Positions 7,102-10,091 of a stretch of 10,091 nucleotides of DNA are shown here, one piece after another (the stretch's first letter is position 1; every line of letters starts with the position of its first letter). The notes beneath the pieces are model-generated. The model did no database searches, was not told the DNA's origin, and saw only the letters and a program-made list of their open reading frames with translations. The stretch is from Candidatus Krumholzibacteriia bacterium. Its GTDB lineage: Bacteria; Krumholzibacteriota; Krumholzibacteriia; Krumholzibacteriales; Krumholzibacteriaceae. The stretch is taken from assembly GCA_026387805.1 (NCBI GenBank), contig JAPLKY010000156.1, positions 1 through 10,091 of the forward strand, written 5' to 3'. A program made the translations under genes and the position numbers.

Positions 7102-8181
7102 CTATTTCACGCCGGCGAGCCACAGGGCGATCGGCCGGTACACGATGTGCGCGAACTTCGTGAAGGGCAATGATACGAGTAGATTGAACACGAAGACAAG
7201 GTGGAACGCGAACGATCCGTAGGCCGCCATCGGCATGTGCATGAAACGGAACGCGACCATGACGTAGCCGCTCACGACGGAAAGCACGAGGAGAATCAGG
7301 AACACCCAGTCGGTCTGGTGGGAGTATTTCGAATATTCGGAGCGGCGGGCGAGCCTCAGGTACACGTAATACCCGAGCCCGAGAAGAGTCGCCGCGCCCG
7401 AGACCGATCCGATCGCGAGCGACACCCATCTCGGGAGCGGAATCCATTTGTAATCGACCGCGAGAATGATGCAGGTCGCGACGAACATACCCACAAATCC
7501 CCACGAAACGGCGAGGTGGGCCCGGCGGCGGAACCTCAAGTCCTCGCATTCGCCGAAACGCTCCTGGAGGGCAACCTCGCGAAGCGCCTTCATAGAGGAG
7601 CCTTTGACGTTGCTCACGGAGAATGCCGCGCCGTGCGGTCCACGCCGCATCGAGTGGTACATGATCCAGATGTTCCCAAGAAACGCCGCCATGATGAACA
7701 CGACGATCGCGACGCCGGCGACGTGGATGTTCTCGAGACTGATGAACGAGAGGAAATCGACCTTCGTGCGGTCCATCGCGGGATTGTAGAAGAGAAATAT
7801 CGCGGCGATCGCGATCGCCGTGAGCAGGATCCAGGCTACACCGGCGGCGAACGCCGAGTAAAACGCGTCCGCGACGCGCCCGATCGAATATTTCCGGATC
7901 GTGAAGCGGCGGAGCGCCATCATGAGCCCGCCCGGGTCCGCCTCGCGGGGGCAGGTCTTGCTGCATTCGCCGCAGAAGTAGCAGAGCCATGGCTCGGGGG
8001 ACGAGAGGATCCTGCCCTCGAGACCGAGGAGCGAGTAGCGGATCATCTTCCGCGGGAAGGAGAGCTCGTCCTTGGAGAGCGGGCACACGGCGCTGCAGTT
8101 GCCGCAGCTGTAGCACGCGGAGAGATCGGGAGCCCCCAGCCTCTTCACCTCGTCGACGAAATCGAGATTCGCCCGCTCCAT
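7102..8181 (-). CDS. qmoC: QmoC-like HdrC-HdrE fusion: membrane iron-sulfur cytochrome b subunit
   Basis: The protein has 359 residues, the usual QmoC size. The N-terminal HdrC-like part carries two [4Fe-4S] motifs: Cys23-x2-Cys26-x2-Cys29-x3-Cys33-Pro (CYSCGNCSAVCP) and Cys67-x2-Cys70-x2-Cys73-x3-Cys77-Pro (CYFCGECSKTCPREADPG), joined by FPRKMIRYSLLGLE. The C-terminal part is a NarI/HdrE-type membrane domain with about six helices (near 112-132, 152-175, 223-243, 253-274, 291-311, 323-340). His153, His222, His327 and His345 near helix ends are candidates for heme b ligands. By family, QmoC links a soluble HdrA-like flavin/iron-sulfur module to menaquinone in the membrane. Start at ATG 8181 is supported by GGAAGGGA upstream and by the preceding gene's stop 2 bases earlier; the frame is open to 8283, but that extension is not family-like. 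The name rests on domain layout; HdrC/HdrE-type subunits of other Hdr complexes share it. Confidence 0.82.
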   Translation of the reverse strand: MERANLDFVDEVKRLGAPDLSACYSCGNCSAVCPLSKDELSFPRKMIRYSLLGLEGRILSSPEPWLCYFCGECSKTCPREADPGGLMMALRRFTIRKYSIGRVADAFYSAFAAGVAWILLTAIAIAAIFLFYNPAMDRTKVDFLSFISLENIHVAGVAIVVFIMAAFLGNIWIMYHSMRRGPHGAAFSVSNVKGSSMKALREVALQERFGECEDLRFRRRAHLAVSWGFVGMFVATCIILAVDYKWIPLPRWVSLAIGSVSGAATLLGLGYYVYLRLARRSEYSKYSHQTDWVFLILLVLSVVSGYVMVAFRFMHMPMAAYGSFAFHLVFVFNLLVSLPFTKFAHIVYRPIALWLAGVK

Positions 8182-8183
8182 CG

Positions 8184-8462
8184 CTATTTCCCTTCCACAA
8201 TCGCGTATCTGTAATAGCCCTCGTCGGTCACTTCTTCGGTGGCGCGGAGATATCCGTAGCGCATGTACCCCATCATCCACCACGTCGCCTCGTTCGGCGA
8301 GATACCGAGCGCTGAGGCCGCCTCGGGGATCGTCATCGGTCCGCCGGCGCGGAAAAGATCGAGAACCCTCTTCCTCATCGTATATTCCTGCCGGGCGATC
8401 TGGCGCAGCTCCCCCTTGATCGCGACGCTTTCCGGAAATCTGTTTTCAGCGTTATCAGACAC
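8184..8462 (-). CDS. Small winged-helix (HTH) protein within the hdr/qmo operon
   Basis: This 92-residue protein reads like a winged helix: a helix (YTMRKRVLDLFRAGG), PMTIPEAASALGISPNEATWWM as the helix-turn-helix, then MGYMRYGYL and a short wing (EVTDEGYYRYAIVEGK). There are no cysteines or membrane segments. The GTG at 8462-8460 is preferred as start: GGGAGG lies 6 bases upstream, and it overlaps the hdrA stop by 8 bases (8455-8462). A TTG further up (8480) has no such site. It sits between hdrA and the QmoC-like gene in a tightly coupled operon, 2 bases from the latter. That position suggests either an autoregulator or a structural partner of the complex. The fold call is reasonably sure; the function is not known. 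Confidence 0.75.
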   Translation of the reverse strand: MSDNAENRFPESVAIKGELRQIARQEYTMRKRVLDLFRAGGPMTIPEAASALGISPNEATWWMMGYMRYGYLRATEEVTDEGYYRYAIVEGK

Positions 8463-10091
8463 CGGCCGCCTCCCGCGCAAACGCGTCGATCATCGCCGCG
8501 ATCTGGTCGTCCGTGGAGCCCTTGAGCTGCGTGGCGTCTTTCGGACACACCGGCACGCAGGCGCCGCAGCCCTTGCAGAGGACGTCGACGACGCGCGCGA
8601 CCTCCTTGTCTCCATACGCTATCTTCTCGATGGCCGAATAGGGGCACGCCTTTTCGCACTCGCCGCACCAGACGCACCGGTCGTTCATTGCGTACGCGAC
8701 GAACGGCTGCAGATCGACGTAGCCCTTGACGAGAAGAGCCGCCGCTTTCGAAACGGCCGAGAGCGAGGCGACGATGCTCTCGGTCGAGTTCTTGGGCCCC
8801 TGGCACGTCCCGGCTATGTAGACGCCGTCGATGACCGTCTCGACGGGTCGAAGCTTCGCGTGAATCTCGTTGTAGAACCGGTCGGAGCCGATGGGGAGCT
8901 TGAGCGCCGTCGTGAGACCGTCGTTTGTTCGCGGCACCATCCCGGTCGCGAGCACGACGAGATCGGCCGCGATCTCGATCTCCTCCCTCCCGGTGAGGAG
9001 ATCCTTGACGGTGACGACGAGCGTCCCTCCCTCCGAGCGCACCTTCGGCGGATCGGTCTCGTTGAACCGGGCGAAGATCGCGCCCCCCTTCGCCGCTTCT
9101 TCGTAGAGGAGCTCGAATTTTCCGTAGGTTCGAATGTCACGGTAGAGGTGTGCCGCCCGTAGCCCGGGAAACTTCTTCTGCGCGACGATGGACGCGTGCA
9201 CGGCGGCGTTGCAGCAGTAGCGCGAGCAATACCGGTTCGCGTTCTCCGCGTCGGCCCCTTGCCTGCTCCCCACGCAGTAGATGAAGACGATCGTCTTCAC
9301 TTCCTTGCCGCCGCGTTCGAGCTTCCCGCCCGTGCCGTCGATCATCTTCTCGAACTCGTCGAGGGCGACGACGCCGTCGAGGCCGAAGCCGTATTCATCC
9401 TGTTTTGGCCGATAGGCATCGAATCCCGTGGCGACGATGATGGCGCCGACGTTGAGGCTTATTGTCTCTTCCCGGCACGAGGTGGGAGCCGTATCAGCTG
9501 CGGCGGCGAGCGCGCCGGCGTCCGCGGCGGTCGCGGCCGGTGCGACTTCCGCTGCGCCCGGCGCGATTCGAATCTTCACGTCGAAATCGCCGATGTGCCC
9601 CTGCTTCTCGACGAGCTCGGCGTTCGTGAAGAGCGCGATGGCGCTCCGCTTCCTGATTTCGTCGAGGAGGCCCGCGACGATCTCGGCACCCTTCTTCCCC
9701 GCCGGGTACATCTCGCCGAGATCGCCGACGTGACCGCCGACCTGCGCCGCCTTCTCGATCAGGAATACCTCGACGCCGAGATCGGCGCTTTCGATTGCGG
9801 CTCGCATGCCGGCTATTCCCGCGCCGACGACGAGCACCTTCTTGACCGACGTCACACGGATAGGCTCGAGCGGCTCCGCGCGGAGCGCCTTCTCGATCCC
9901 GCCGCGCACGAGGCTGATCGCCTTGCACGTGGCCCCTTCCCTGTCGTCCGAGTGCGCCCACGAGCATTGCTCCCTGATATTGACCTGAACGTACTGGAAG
10001 GGGTTCATGCCGGAGCGCTTCGCGACGCTGCGGAAGGTCATGAGATGGAGCTTCGGGGAGCACGAAGCGACGACCATCCCGTCCAGCTTCT
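8455..10091 (-). CDS. hdrA: HdrA-like heterodisulfide reductase flavoprotein subunit, N-terminus outside window
   Basis: About 545 C-terminal residues are present; the frame stays open through base 10091, and the residues before the Met at 10077 (KLDG) fit the family, so that Met is internal. Motifs in order: VVASCSPKLH and VNIREQCSWAHSD (classic HdrA), the FAD-binding KVLVVGAGIAGMRAA (near 9840-9810), the second nucleotide-binding region with AIIVATGF, YCVGSRQ and the Cys-rich YCSRYCC (near 9230-9210). IAGTCQGPKN follows, then two C-terminal [4Fe-4S] ferredoxin motifs, CVWCGECEKACP (near 8680-8640) and CKGCGACVPVCP (near 8580-8540). HdrA subunits bifurcate or channel electrons between ferredoxin, FAD and partner subunits. 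A 28-residue Ala-rich insert at about 9476-9560 is unusual. The gene is followed, with an 8-base overlap, by the winged-helix gene and the QmoC-like gene, so it may serve as a QmoA/QmoB-type subunit. The N-terminal iron-sulfur part and the upstream genes, which would settle this, are not visible. Confidence 0.88.
   Translation of the reverse strand, partial: KLDGMVVASCSPKLHLMTFRSVAKRSGMNPFQYVQVNIREQCSWAHSDDREGATCKAISLVRGGIEKALRAEPLEPIRVTSVKKVLVVGAGIAGMRAAIESADLGVEVFLIEKAAQVGGHVGDLGEMYPAGKKGAEIVAGLLDEIRKRSAIALFTNAELVEKQGHIGDFDVKIRIAPGAAEVAPAATAADAGALAAAADTAPTSCREETISLNVGAIIVATGFDAYRPKQDEYGFGLDGVVALDEFEKMIDGTGGKLERGGKEVKTIVFIYCVGSRQGADAENANRYCSRYCCNAAVHASIVAQKKFPGLRAAHLYRDIRTYGKFELLYEEAAKGGAIFARFNETDPPKVRSEGGTLVVTVKDLLTGREEIEIAADLVVLATGMVPRTNDGLTTALKLPIGSDRFYNEIHAKLRPVETVIDGVYIAGTCQGPKNSTESIVASLSAVSKAAALLVKGYVDLQPFVAYAMNDRCVWCGECEKACPYSAIEKIAYGDKEVARVVDVLCKGCGACVPVCPKDATQLKGSTDDQIAAMIDAFAREAAGV

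Noticed and set aside
7201..8214. 337-residue rightward open frame over the QmoC-like gene
   Set aside because: It is the complement of clear iron-sulfur and membrane-helix coding sequence, with a charged, low-complexity product.

Overview
The window looks like a piece of a GC-rich, tightly packed bacterial genome. The best lineage clue is the large secreted protein at 2959-6639. It ends in a FlgD-like / type IX-type sorting domain with the motif NWPNPFNPST, which is typical of FCB-group bacteria and related candidate phyla (Eisenbacteria, Krumholzibacteria, Latescibacteria type). The quinone-linked heterodisulfide-reductase genes on the right point to anaerobic or sulfur-related redox metabolism. 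The taxonomic placement is an inference.

Left end (1-805): the N-terminal part of a SurA-like lipoprotein chaperone/isomerase runs leftward off the edge. Divergent from it is a small Smr-domain gene whose second half no longer looks like the family and which runs tail-to-tail into the next gene.

Middle left (745-2686, minus strand): an ECF sigma factor and its membrane anti-sigma factor, with start and stop overlapping by 8 bases. The anti-sigma has a cytoplasmic zinc-finger motif, one membrane helix and a large LolA/RseB-like outer domain.

Centre (2687-6639): a 272-base divergent intergenic region holds a good sigma-70 type promoter with extended -10 facing right, and a 12-base inverted repeat (11/12 matching) whose right arm covers the -10 box. 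It drives a 1226-residue exported protein with seven Ig-like repeats. These are bracketed by two copies of one unfamiliar cysteine-containing domain, and the protein ends in the sorting domain.

Right (6632-10091, minus strand): an operon transcribed right to left contains hdrA (5' end outside the window), a 92-residue winged-helix protein, a QmoC-like fusion of HdrC and a NarI/HdrE-type membrane domain, and a DsrE-family gene broken by a frameshift. Together these suggest a membrane complex passing electrons between a flavin/iron-sulfur HdrA module and the quinone pool, with DsrE as a possible sulfur-carrier accessory. No RNA genes, CRISPR arrays, insertion sequences or origins were seen.
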